DNA from: Actinocrinis sp035650855
Lineage (GTDB): Bacteria; Actinomycetota; Actinomycetes; Streptomycetales; Catenulisporaceae
Direction of reading: 5' to 3'
DNA: 21,964 bases
Assembly: GCF_035650855.1 (NCBI RefSeq)
Contig: NZ_DASRGV010000270.1
Span: forward strand, 1 to 21,964
Shown piece by piece: positions 1 to 12,845 of this stretch (position 1 is its first letter; the number at the start of each line of letters is the position of its first letter). A model generated the notes under the pieces. The model did no database searches. It was given only the letters and a program-made list of their open reading frames with translations, and was not told where the DNA came from. Position numbers and translations under genes: made by a program.

Positions 1-504
1 CTGTTCGACGGCCGCTCCGGCGAGCCGTTCCCGTACCCGATCTCGGTCGGCTACATGTACATCCTCAAGCTGCACCACCTGGTGGACGACAAGCTGCACG
101 CCCGCTCCACCGGCCCCTACTCGATGATCACGCAGCAGCCCCTGGGCGGTAAGGCCCAGTTCGGCGGCCAGCGGTTCGGCGAGATGGAGGTGTGGGCGCT
201 GGAGGCGTACGGAGCCGCCTACGCGCTGCAGGAACTGCTGACCATCAAGTCGGACGACGTGCTCGGCCGGGTGAAGGTCTACGAGGCCATCGTCAAGGGC
301 GAGAACATCCCCGAGCCGGGCATCCCCGAGTCCTTCAAGGTTCTGATCAAGGAAATGCAGTCGCTGTGCCTCAACGTCGAGGTGCTGTCCTCGGACGGCA
401 ACTCGATCGAGATGCGCGACACGGACGAGGACGTCTTCCGTGCCGCGGAAGAGCTGGGTATCGACCTGTCCCGGCGGGAGCCGAGCAGCGTCGAAGAAGT
501 CTGA
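1..504 (+). CDS. rpoB: RNA polymerase beta subunit, C-terminal part (5' truncated)
   Basis: The reading frame is open from base 1 to a TGA at 502-504, giving the last 167 residues of the RNA polymerase beta subunit. The visible segment begins at the conserved LFDGRSGEPF region and continues through the HLVDDKLHARSTGPYS and QQPLGGKAQFGGQRFGEMEVWALEAYGAAY stretches that pack against beta' near the RNA exit and switch regions. In bacteria this part forms the clamp-contacting C-terminus of beta. The tail is Asp/Glu-rich and ends in an acidic EEV, a typical actinobacterial end. The start, the rifampicin-binding pocket and the promoter lie outside the window. It is followed after 134 bases by rpoC on the same strand, the usual rpoBC operon. 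Identification is by direct recognition of conserved sequence. Confidence 0.98.
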   Translation: MFDGRSGEPFPYPISVGYMYILKLHHLVDDKLHARSTGPYSMITQQPLGGKAQFGGQRFGEMEVWALEAYGAAYALQELLTIKSDDVLGRVKVYEAIVKGENIPEPGIPESFKVLIKEMQSLCLNVEVLSSDGNSIEMRDTDEDVFRAAEELGIDLSRREPSSVEEV

Positions 505-510
505 GTTTCG

Positions 511-551
511 GCCGGCCCGGCCGCCCTCCCCGCGAGGGCGGGCGGCCCGCC
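511..551 (+). other. GC-rich hairpin in the rpoB-rpoC intergenic region
   Basis: An 8-bp perfect stem (521-528 with 534-541, loop 529-533) is extended outward by two further 3-bp helices and a closing pair (511-551), separated by single mismatches. The structure lies directly after the rpoB stop codon. No T-tract follows, so it does not look like a full intrinsic terminator. It may be an RNA processing or pausing element, or a partial attenuator between rpoB and rpoC. Its function is inference; the pairing is seen directly. Confidence 0.5.
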
Positions 552-624
552 GGCCCGAGGCTCCCGAATCATGGATTCACTTGTTCCCGCCGCGGGACTT
601 CCTCCTCGAAGCGGGACGAACCAT

Positions 625-629
625 AAGGA
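625..629 (+). promoter_or_regulatory. Shine-Dalgarno that sets the rpoC start
   Basis: AAGGA sits 9 bases before the GTG at 639. It lies immediately against the in-frame TTG at 630 with no spacer, which would be unusable. This decides for the GTG at 639 as the rpoC start. Confidence 0.7.
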
Positions 630-638
630 TTGACATAC

Positions 639-4511
<3,873 letters not shown>

Positions 4512-4537
4512 CGGCTGACGGCTGCAGAGCAGCGAAG

Positions 4538-4583
4538 CGCGCCCCCGGCCACGGAGCGATCCGTGGCCGGGGGCGCGGCTTTT
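4538..4583 (+). terminator. Intrinsic terminator after rpoC
   Basis: An 18-bp perfect inverted repeat (4538-4555 with 4560-4577) closes on a GCGA tetraloop and is followed by GCTTTT. It lies 26 bases past the rpoC stop codon. Stem length, tetraloop and T-tract make this a convincing Rho-independent terminator for the rpoBC transcript. It implies that the next gene needs its own promoter. Confidence 0.9.
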
Positions 4584-4679
4584 CACGGCATCTCACGGCA
4601 TCTCACGGTCCGGCGGGATCGGCGGCCGCGCGGGGCTGGCGACTGCTGCTGCGTGACGTACAGCGCGGCTGGTTGGCGC

Positions 4680-4685
4680 TATGGT
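4680..4685 (+). promoter_or_regulatory. Candidate -10 element for a leaderless mRNA
   Basis: TATGGT fits the actinobacterial -10 pattern TANNNT. Six bases separate it from the ATG at 4692, so transcription would begin at or next to the A of the start codon. No Shine-Dalgarno is present upstream of that ATG. The combination is typical of leaderless actinobacterial transcripts. No convincing -35 box is seen. Confidence 0.45.
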
Positions 4686-4691
4686 CACCTC

Positions 4692-5129
4692 ATGAGCACC
4701 GAGGGCGATTACGAGCTCGGCCGCCCGCGTTATCAGGGTTCTGGAGCGCCGGGGGAGCAGGGAGCCGGCGGGCGGGGCCCGGTTCCGGGCGTCCTTCCGG
4801 GCGGCGTCGGTTTCCCCGGGCCGGGGCGGGGCGCCGGATCCGCGGCGGACACGGCCGTGCGCAAGACCGCGCCGGCGGCGGTGGCGGCGATGGCCTTCGC
4901 GGCCGTGGGCTGGCTGCTGCCGGTCTTCGGCGGGGTGCTCGCGATCCGGCGGGCCAGGGTCGCGCTGCACCAGATCGAGGCCGCGGGCGGCGAGCTCGAC
5001 GGAGTTCCGCTGGCGGTGTGGGCTCGGCGGCTCGGCTGGGTATACGTGGTCGGCTGGAGTGTGGCGCTGGCCTATATCGCGCTGCGGATCTACATCGACG
5101 TCACCAACGTGATGGTCACAGTGAAGTAG
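4692..5129 (+). CDS. Small two-helix membrane protein, DUF4190-like
   Basis: A 145-residue protein starting at the ATG at 4692. Residues 1-58 are Gly/Pro-rich and probably disordered. Two membrane helices follow at about 61-84 and 115-135, joined by an Ala/Arg/Gly-rich connector (IRRARVALHQIEAAGGELDG). The pattern of a Gly/Pro-rich cytosolic tail and two helices joined by a basic ALxxI-type connector resembles actinobacterial DUF4190 proteins, whose role is unknown. A longer reading frame extends upstream into the rpoC terminator, which makes that earlier start unlikely. It stands between the rpoC terminator and the pseudokinase gene, 172 bases before the latter. Membrane location is well supported; the family assignment is by pattern only and no function is claimed. 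Confidence 0.75.
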   Translation: MSTEGDYELGRPRYQGSGAPGEQGAGGRGPVPGVLPGGVGFPGPGRGAGSAADTAVRKTAPAAVAAMAFAAVGWLLPVFGGVLAIRRARVALHQIEAAGGELDGVPLAVWARRLGWVYVVGWSVALAYIALRIYIDVTNVMVTVK

Positions 5130-5165
5130 CAGAAAGGCGCAACCGGAGGCCGGGGGCGTTAGTCA

Positions 5166-5212
5166 CGCGTCACACGTGGCACGATGACTCGCGACAACTG
5201 ACATGTGACGCG
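5166..5212. promoter_or_regulatory. Spaced inverted repeat upstream of the pseudokinase gene
   Basis: CGCGTCACA at 5166-5174 and its exact reverse complement TGTGACGCG at 5204-5212 are separated by 29 bases. The site lies 90-135 bases before the pseudokinase start. It could be a pair of half-sites for a regulator, but no known binding motif is recognised. Confidence 0.3.
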
Positions 5213-5289
5213 GCGGATCCGCGGTGTCGACGAAGCTATTGCGGTGTCCGACACGGCGGGCGGCGACCCGACGCACGAACTCGCTCCTT

Positions 5290-5294
5290 GGAGG
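5290..5294 (+). promoter_or_regulatory. Shine-Dalgarno that sets the pseudokinase start
   Basis: GGAGG lies 7 bases before the ATG at 5302. This favours that ATG over the in-frame start at 5224, which has no ribosome site and would add 26 Arg/Thr-rich residues. Confidence 0.75.
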
Positions 5295-5301
5295 CGCGCG
5301 G

Positions 5302-6747
5302 ATGACGCTCGGCCGGCCTGGTGATCTCCTGGCAGACCGGTACCGGTTGGACCGGTTCGTAGGCGGCGCGGGCTCCGTGGAGCGCTGGCGTGCGTACGAC
5401 GAGCGGCTGGCGCGGTCGGTGACCGCGCGGCTCGAGCCCGCTCCCGGCGACGCGGCGGAACAGGACGAGTCGACGGCGGCGGCGCAGGCGGCGCTGACGC
5501 GCGTGGCCCAGCTCAACCATCCGGGCGTCGCGGCGGTCTACGACGTGGGCACCGCGGACGGGCTGCGTGACGGCGCGGTCGGCTACGCGATCTCCGAGTG
5601 GACCGAAGGCCGCACGCTCGGCCAGATCATGGGGGGCGGCCCGCAGCCCTGGCCGCGTACCGCGGACTGGGGCCGGCAGCTCAGCGGCGCGCTGGCGGCG
5701 TTGCACGGGATCGGGATCGCGCACGGCGCGCTGGGCCCGGAGAGCGTGGCGATTCACGACGACCGCCAGGTCAAGATCCTCGACGCGGGATTGGATTCGA
5801 CGGAGACGCCGGAGCTCGCGGAGGAGGATCTGCCGCCGGACGCGCCGGATGACGTGTACGCGCTCGGGTTTCTGCTGTGGGAAGCGACGGTCGGTGCCGC
5901 ACCGGAGTACGTGATTCCAGACCCGAACGGCGATGACGCCGCAACGCAGGACATCCCGGTGCCGGATGGTGCAGTTTCCGACGGCGCGGCTTCGGACGGT
6001 GTGGCTTCGGATAGTGCGGCTTCGGACGGCGCGGCGGAAGGGAGCACCGCCGGGATCGACCGGCAGCCGCTCCTCGACGCGGGCGCACCCGTCGAACTCG
6101 CCGCGCTGCTATCACAGATGCTCGCTGCGGACCCCGCGCTGCGTCCCACGGCGTCCGCGGCCGAGCAGCGGTTCATCCCCTTCGCGGCCACGGAACGCGT
6201 CAGCGACACGCTTCCCGGCGTCGCCGTGCCCTCCGCTCCGACGCAAGTGCTCGGCCCGCCCATCGCCGGCCCCGGAGCCGCGGCCGCAGCGGCCGCGGCT
6301 GGATCGGCGCGGGCGGCCCAAGACCGCAGGCGCGGCACGATGGTCGGCATCGTGCTCCTGGTCGCGGCGGTGCTCGCCGGACTGGGCTTCCTGCTGGCGA
6401 ATCTGGGCTCTCATTCCACCAGCCCCACCGATGTGAGCACCACGATCCCGTTGAGCAGTCCCGGAATGGTGACGCTGCCGAACGGCTCGCTGAGCCCCGC
6501 GCCGACCCACACCTCGACCGGCGGCGGCCAGACCAGCGGCTCCTCGCCCACGACGGAGGCCAGCAGCAGCCCGACCGGTCAGGCGTCCACGTCAGCGCCC
6601 GCATCCCCGAGCGCCCCCGCGAGCCCGAGCGCCCAGCCGTCGCCGAGTACGAGCGCGGGTGCGGCAAGCACTCCTTCCGTGCCTGGCGGATCCAGCGCCA
6701 GCGCAGGTCCGACGGGGCATGTCTCACCCCTCGCCCTGGCGCGGTGA
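5302..6747 (+). CDS. Membrane-anchored Ser/Thr protein kinase-like pseudokinase
   Basis: A 481-residue protein with a kinase fold whose catalytic residues are changed. Residues 11-290 align in order with Hanks kinase landmarks: ADRYRLDRFVGGAGS for the glycine loop; VTARLE at 40-45, where the ATP-binding Lys is replaced by Arg 43; HGALGPES at 141-148 in place of HRDLKPEN, losing the catalytic Asp and the metal-binding Asn; and DAG at 161-163 in place of DFG. This resembles the pseudokinase domains of actinobacterial MviN-type proteins, which bind partners rather than phosphorylate. An insert of about 50 residues in the C-lobe holds five pentapeptide repeats. One membrane helix lies at about 346-367, followed by about 110 Ser/Pro/Thr-rich residues outside the cell. 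Its place between rpoC and rpsL is unusual. Loss of activity is inferred from the motifs. Confidence 0.85.
   Translation: MTLGRPGDLLADRYRLDRFVGGAGSVERWRAYDERLARSVTARLEPAPGDAAEQDESTAAAQAALTRVAQLNHPGVAAVYDVGTADGLRDGAVGYAISEWTEGRTLGQIMGGGPQPWPRTADWGRQLSGALAALHGIGIAHGALGPESVAIHDDRQVKILDAGLDSTETPELAEEDLPPDAPDDVYALGFLLWEATVGAAPEYVIPDPNGDDAATQDIPVPDGAVSDGAASDGVASDSAASDGAAEGSTAGIDRQPLLDAGAPVELAALLSQMLAADPALRPTASAAEQRFIPFAATERVSDTLPGVAVPSAPTQVLGPPIAGPGAAAAAAAAGSARAAQDRRRGTMVGIVLLVAAVLAGLGFLLANLGSHSTSPTDVSTTIPLSSPGMVTLPNGSLSPAPTHTSTGGGQTSGSSPTTEASSSPTGQASTSAPASPSAPASPSAQPSPSTSAGAASTPSVPGGSSASAGPTGHVSPLALAR
5959..6033 (+). repeat. Five 15-bp in-frame tandem repeats in the pseudokinase
   Basis: Five consecutive 15-base units encode VPDGA, VSDGA, ASDGV, ASDSA and ASDGA (residues 220-244). 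They lie in a low-complexity insert between the kinase-fold F-helix region and the final C-lobe helices. The exact 15-base period and partial nucleotide identity suggest expansion by slippage, so copy number may vary between strains. Confidence 0.8.
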
Positions 6748-6843
6748 CGGCAGCGGGAAAGGAATTTGTCCACACACTGCGGCATGCGAGAATAGAACGG
6801 GTGTGGGCGAAGCACCCGACGTGATGCCGGGCGGATGGTCGTT

Positions 6844-6873
6844 TTGACCGGAGGCACGGCGCGTCGGTACGCT
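6844..6873 (+). promoter_or_regulatory. Candidate housekeeping promoter of the rpsL-rpsG-fusA-tuf operon
   Basis: TTGACC (6844-6849) and TACGCT (6868-6873) are separated by 18 bases and match the actinobacterial housekeeping sigma pattern TTGACN-TANNNT. This is the best promoter-like pair in the gap. It predicts transcription from about 6880 and an untranslated leader of about 305 bases before rpsL. Confidence 0.55.
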
Positions 6874-6884
6874 CTCACCTTGTG

Positions 6885-7048
6885 CCTGGGGTGTCCCCGG
6901 CTGTCCGTGCGCGCAACTAGCTGTACGACGCTAGTGACTCGCGACCAGTCCCTCATGGACCGCACGGAGCTCTCACGGGAGGAACGACCTGACGTACAGG
7001 TCGGGTCTCCGAGAGCGCGGCCACGACACACCCGACCGCGTGGGTCGG
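6885..7048 (+). other. Hairpin cluster in the rpsL leader
   Basis: Four compact stem-loops occur in a row: 6886-6900 (6 bp including one G-T pair, 3-base loop), 6916-6935 (ACTAGC with GCTAGT, 8-base loop), 6985-7003 (7 perfect bp, ACGTA loop) and 7032-7048 (CCGACC with GGTCGG, 5-base loop). TCTCCGA (7005-7011) can also pair with TCGGAGA (7045-7051), which would compete with the last hairpin. Mutually exclusive pairing is a hallmark of regulated leaders, but no known leader family is recognised. Confidence 0.45.
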
Positions 7049-7121
7049 AGAATCCGGACATCGCGCCGAAAACCGGGTGCAGCGCAAACACAACAATTTC
7101 GCCAGAGGACCGCCTGGCCGC

Positions 7122-7145
7122 CGTCCTGTCCGCGAGGACATGACG
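7122..7145 (+). other. Hairpin about 40 bases before rpsL
   Basis: CGTC (7122-7125) pairs with GACG (7142-7145) and TGTCC (7127-7131) pairs with GGACA (7136-7140), with one C-T mismatch between the two helices and a GCGA tetraloop. It is stable and close to the rpsL ribosome site but does not cover it. A role in leader folding or mRNA processing is inference. Confidence 0.5.
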
Positions 7146-7185
7146 ACCGGCCGAAGGCTTGGCACGAACGGAATACGGAGTAGCA

Positions 7186-7560
7186 GTGCCCACGATCCAG
7201 CAACTGGTCCGCAAGGGCCGGCAGGACAAGGTCACCAAGACCAAGACTCCTGCGCTCAAGGGCAGCCCGCAGCGGCGCGGTGTGTGCACCCGCGTCTACA
7301 CGACCACGCCCAAGAAGCCGAACTCGGCCCTGCGGAAGGTCGCCCGCGTGCGCCTGTCCAGCGGCATCGAGGTCACCGCTTACATCCCCGGCGTCGGCCA
7401 CAACCTGCAGGAGCACTCGATCGTGCTCGTGCGCGGCGGCCGAGTCAAGGACCTTCCCGGCGTCCGCTACAAGATCATTCGCGGTTCCCTCGACACCCAG
7501 GGTGTCAAGAACCGCAAGCAGGCTCGTAGCCGCTACGGCGCCAAGAAGGAGAAGAAGTAA
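7186..7560 (+). CDS. rpsL: 30S ribosomal protein S12
   Basis: Protein S12 of the small ribosomal subunit, 124 residues, which shapes the decoding centre. The start is the GTG at 7186, preceded by GGAG at 7177-7180; a longer in-frame start at 7159 would add nine residues not found in S12. The universally conserved TTTPKKPNSALRKVARV and GRVKDLPGVRY segments are present. Lys 43 and Lys 88, the residues whose change gives streptomycin resistance, are both wild type, as is the Asp 89 position that is modified in some bacteria. The C-terminus is Lys-rich. The stop codon overlaps the start of rpsG by one base (TAATG), so translation of the two is probably coupled. First gene of the str operon. Confidence 0.98.
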   Translation: MPTIQQLVRKGRQDKVTKTKTPALKGSPQRRGVCTRVYTTTPKKPNSALRKVARVRLSSGIEVTAYIPGVGHNLQEHSIVLVRGGRVKDLPGVRYKIIRGSLDTQGVKNRKQARSRYGAKKEKK

Positions 7561-8030
7561 TGCCGCGCAAGGGCCCCGCGCCGAAGCACCCGGTCGTCGT
7601 CGACCCGGTCTACAACTCCCCGCTGGTCACCTCGCTGGTGAACAAGGTCCTGCTGGACGGCAAGCGCTCCACCGCCGAGCGCATCGTCTACGGCGCCCTG
7701 GAGGGGTGCCGTGAGAAGACCGGCACCGACCCGGTCATCACGCTCAAGCGCGCGCTGGAGAACGTCAAGCCGGCGATCGAGGTCAAGTCCCGCCGGGTCG
7801 GCGGCGCGACCTACCAGGTCCCGGTCGAGGTGCGCGCGGGCCGTTCGAACACGCTGGCGCTGCGCTGGCTGGTCACCTACTCCCGCGCCCGGCGCGAGAA
7901 GACGATGACCGAGCGCCTGATGAACGAGCTGCTGGACGCCTCCAACGGTCTGGGCGCCTCCGTCAAGCGACGCGAGGACACCCACAAGATGGCCGAGGCC
8001 AACAAGGCCTTTGCCCACTACCGCTGGTAG
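7560..8030 (+). CDS. rpsG: 30S ribosomal protein S7
   Basis: Protein S7, 156 residues, the standard length. It binds the 3' domain of 16S rRNA and starts assembly of the 30S head. The conserved N-terminal PRKGPAPKHPVVVDPVYNS, the RRVGGATYQVPVEV hairpin and the C-terminal KREDTHKMAEANKAFAHYRW are all visible. The ATG shares its A with the rpsL stop codon, and an AAGGAG ribosome site lies inside the end of rpsL. In E. coli S7 represses its own operon by binding the rpsL-rpsG junction; with a one-base overlap here there is no room for that site, so any feedback must work differently (inference). fusA follows after 51 bases. Confidence 0.98.
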   Translation: MPRKGPAPKHPVVVDPVYNSPLVTSLVNKVLLDGKRSTAERIVYGALEGCREKTGTDPVITLKRALENVKPAIEVKSRRVGGATYQVPVEVRAGRSNTLALRWLVTYSRARREKTMTERLMNELLDASNGLGASVKRREDTHKMAEANKAFAHYRW

Positions 8031-8081
8031 TCCGGGACCGGCAGCAACCCTTTACCGACTCGCGAAAGTAGCAGAGCCACC

Positions 8082-10190
<2,109 letters not shown>

Positions 10191-10216
10191 CCCAAGCCGA
10201 TACCACCGTTAAGCCG

Positions 10217-10242
10217 CCGGTCGCTCAGCCTGAGCGATCCGG
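10217..10242 (+). other. Hairpin in the fusA-tuf intergenic region
   Basis: TCGCTCA (10221-10227) pairs with TGAGCGA (10231-10237) over a 3-base loop. The stem is extended by CCGG on both sides (10217-10220 and 10239-10242) with one bulged T. There is no T-tract. It could be an RNA processing or stability element that adjusts tuf output relative to fusA; that role is inference. Confidence 0.5.
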
Positions 10243-10269
10243 CACCGCAACCGTCCACAGGAGGACATC

Positions 10270-11463
<1,194 letters not shown>

Positions 11464-11502
11464 TACCGGCGATCCGGGAGTAACACCCGAGCGATAACCG
11501 CG

Positions 11503-11541
11503 GCGGCCCGGGACTCGAAAGAGTCCCGGGCCGCTTCGTGT
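11503..11541 (+). terminator. Intrinsic terminator after tuf
   Basis: A 14-bp perfect stem (11503-11516 with 11521-11534) closed by a GAAA tetraloop is followed by TTCGTGT. It lies 39 bases past the tuf stop, between tuf and the convergent glycoside hydrolase gene, so it ends the str operon. It may also act for the minus strand, although that side lacks a T-tract. Confidence 0.85.
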
Positions 11542-11591
11542 TCTGAGAGGCAGGCGAGGTGCGCGCGGTGCCTTCGGCCCGGTGCCGCTCG

Positions 11592-12713
11592 CTATTCGGT
11601 CTTGTAGGCGCCGATGGCCTTTGTCAGTGCCTCGAACGAGGGGCGGTGAGTGCCGTCGGCGCGACGCAGCCCGAAGTAAAGGTTCTGTCCCGGCAGGTCG
11701 ATGTCCGAGAACCAGAACAGAGCCTTGACGTGGGAGTTGTGCGTAGCCACGGTCACCAGGTCGGTCACGTAAGTGGCCTGCGACTGCTCCCCGCGCGCGA
11801 CGATCGAGGCGGCCGTGTACGGATCCGCGGCGGCGCCGACCGGAGCGCCGGTCTCGGTGAGCCAGATGGGCATCGACGCGGCGTGGTAGTCGTCGAGGAC
11901 GGCTGCCAGGCTGTTCGATCCGGTACTGATAGCAGCGAAGACGGGGGCTGCCGAGGGAAGCTTGGGATAGCTGTAGGGGTGGTAAGCGATCGCGTCCGCG
12001 TACGGGAGAAAGCCTGCGCGTGCGACGGAAAGCAGGAAGTCCCGCGGGGCCAGGCCGTTGCCCGTCGTGGATATCGCCAGGCCGCCGAAGATGATCTGAG
12101 CCCTTGGCTGAACCGCCCGGACCGCGGTCGCCGTCGCCTTGAGCAGCGCGCCGTACGCGGCCGGGTCCGCGCCGCCGGCCCAGAACCCGGTCGTGTTCTC
12201 CTCGTTCCAGACTTCCCAGGCCGGCACGAGGTCCACCGGATACCGCTGCGCGGCCTTGGCGGCGAACTCGGCGAAGCGGGCGTCGTCCGCCGGAGGACAC
12301 CACAGCTTGGTGGCGCAGGCCGAGTCGCGGGCCCACACCGGCGCCTGGCCCAGCACGGCCAGCACCTTGAGCCCGCGCGCCTTGGCGTAGGCCACCGTGC
12401 GATCGAAGGAACTCCAGTCCCAGCTGTCCGGGCCGGTCTGGATCCGGTACCAGGCCAGGTCCGTTCTGATCCAGCCGGCACCGACCGAGCCGGCGTCATC
12501 AAGGCTCTGCGCGAGGGCGGGGGCCGACTCCGCGGGCAGCTCGTCCGCGTAGTTGAGCCCGAAGACGAAACCGTTGTCCGTCGACTCGATGATGTGCACG
12601 GTCTGCTGCTGCGGCCGACTCGGCAAGGCCGAAACCGCCATCGCCACCGAACCGATCGCGATGATGAAGGCGGCGACCAACCATGGAGCCAGTCGTCTGG
12701 CGGACAAGGACAT
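11592..12713 (-). CDS. Membrane-anchored clan-A glycoside hydrolase (GH39/GH5-like)
   Basis: A 373-residue protein from the ATG at 12713, with a basic N-terminus and one hydrophobic segment at about 10-30 (a signal anchor or signal peptide), so the enzyme acts outside the membrane. The rest reads as a (beta/alpha)8 barrel: GWIRTDLAWYRI, WDWSSFD, GLKVLAVLG, then WEVWNEEN with the acid/base Glu at residue 171, and WLTETGAP with the likely nucleophile Glu at 287. These are the two catalytic glutamates of clan GH-A. The layout is closest to GH39 or GH5 members, including the PslG type found with exopolysaccharide operons. It is divergent from the LamG receptor kinase and convergent with tuf. A GTG at 12740 is an alternative start, nine codons longer. 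The clan is confident; family and substrate are not. Confidence 0.85.
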   Translation of the reverse strand: MSLSARRLAPWLVAAFIIAIGSVAMAVSALPSRPQQQTVHIIESTDNGFVFGLNYADELPAESAPALAQSLDDAGSVGAGWIRTDLAWYRIQTGPDSWDWSSFDRTVAYAKARGLKVLAVLGQAPVWARDSACATKLWCPPADDARFAEFAAKAAQRYPVDLVPAWEVWNEENTTGFWAGGADPAAYGALLKATATAVRAVQPRAQIIFGGLAISTTGNGLAPRDFLLSVARAGFLPYADAIAYHPYSYPKLPSAAPVFAAISTGSNSLAAVLDDYHAASMPIWLTETGAPVGAAADPYTAASIVARGEQSQATYVTDLVTVATHNSHVKALFWFSDIDLPGQNLYFGLRRADGTHRPSFEALTKAIGAYKTE

Positions 12714-12720
12714 GGAGGTC

Positions 12721-12726
12721 AGCCTA
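12721..12726 (-). promoter_or_regulatory. Candidate -10 element for a leaderless glycoside hydrolase mRNA
   Basis: On the minus strand this reads TAGGCT, a good actinobacterial -10 box, seven bases before the ATG at 12713. Transcription would start at about the A of the ATG, and no ribosome site is present. This favours the 12713 start over the GTG at 12740, which would lie upstream of the promoter. Confidence 0.45.
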
Positions 12727-12733
12727 ACGGGTG

Positions 12734-12760
12734 AGATCACAGCTAAGCCGACAAGATCAC
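12734..12760. promoter_or_regulatory. Direct repeat AGATCAC in the divergent promoter region
   Basis: AGATCAC occurs at 12734-12740 and 12754-12760, exactly 20 bases apart, which is two helical turns. An inverted partial match (GTGAT, 12825-12829) lies further right. The pair sits next to the hydrolase -10 box in the 132-bp gap between the divergent hydrolase and kinase genes. It may be a regulator binding site; no known motif is recognised. Confidence 0.3.
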
Positions 12761-12790
12761 CGGGTCGTCGAACACCCCGGGGACGGGGCC

Positions 12791-12799
12791 TGATACTGT
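12791..12799 (+). promoter_or_regulatory. Candidate extended -10 promoter of the LamG kinase gene
   Basis: TGATACTGT fits the extended -10 form TGN-TANNNT. No clear -35 box is seen. It would start transcription near 12806, giving a leader of about 40 bases before the GTG at 12846. Confidence 0.35.
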
Positions 12800-12845
12800 A
12801 CCTAGCGCGCAGCGCGGCAGTTTTGTGATATGGGGGTGGCTACAC

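Larger units (their letters stand above)
6748..7185 (+). promoter_or_regulatory. 438-bp non-coding region holding the str operon promoter and leader
   Basis: No supported gene lies between the pseudokinase stop and the rpsL start. The region holds an inverted repeat just after the pseudokinase (6798-6803 with 6813-6818, no T-tract), a promoter candidate at 6844-6873, and a leader of about 300 bases with several hairpins listed separately. A good ribosome-site sequence (GGGAGG, 6977-6982) has no ATG, GTG or TTG at a usable distance. An ATG at 6955 opens 62 codons but shows no family resemblance and no ribosome site. The region is therefore read as regulatory. Confidence 0.6.

Noticed and set aside
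4581..4608. Short repeats of CACGGCATCT after the rpoC terminator
   Set aside because: Two full copies and a partial one over about 28 bases; too short to support any function.
6798..6818. Inverted repeat after the pseudokinase as a terminator
   Set aside because: Only 6 bp with a 9-base loop and no T-tract; too weak to call a terminator.
6977..6982. Ribosome-site-like GGGAGG in the rpsL leader
   Set aside because: No ATG, GTG or TTG follows at a usable distance, so it does not mark a gene.
11559..12734. A 391-codon plus-strand frame opposite the glycoside hydrolase
   Set aside because: Arg/Gly-rich antisense frame; the minus strand carries the conserved catalytic motifs.
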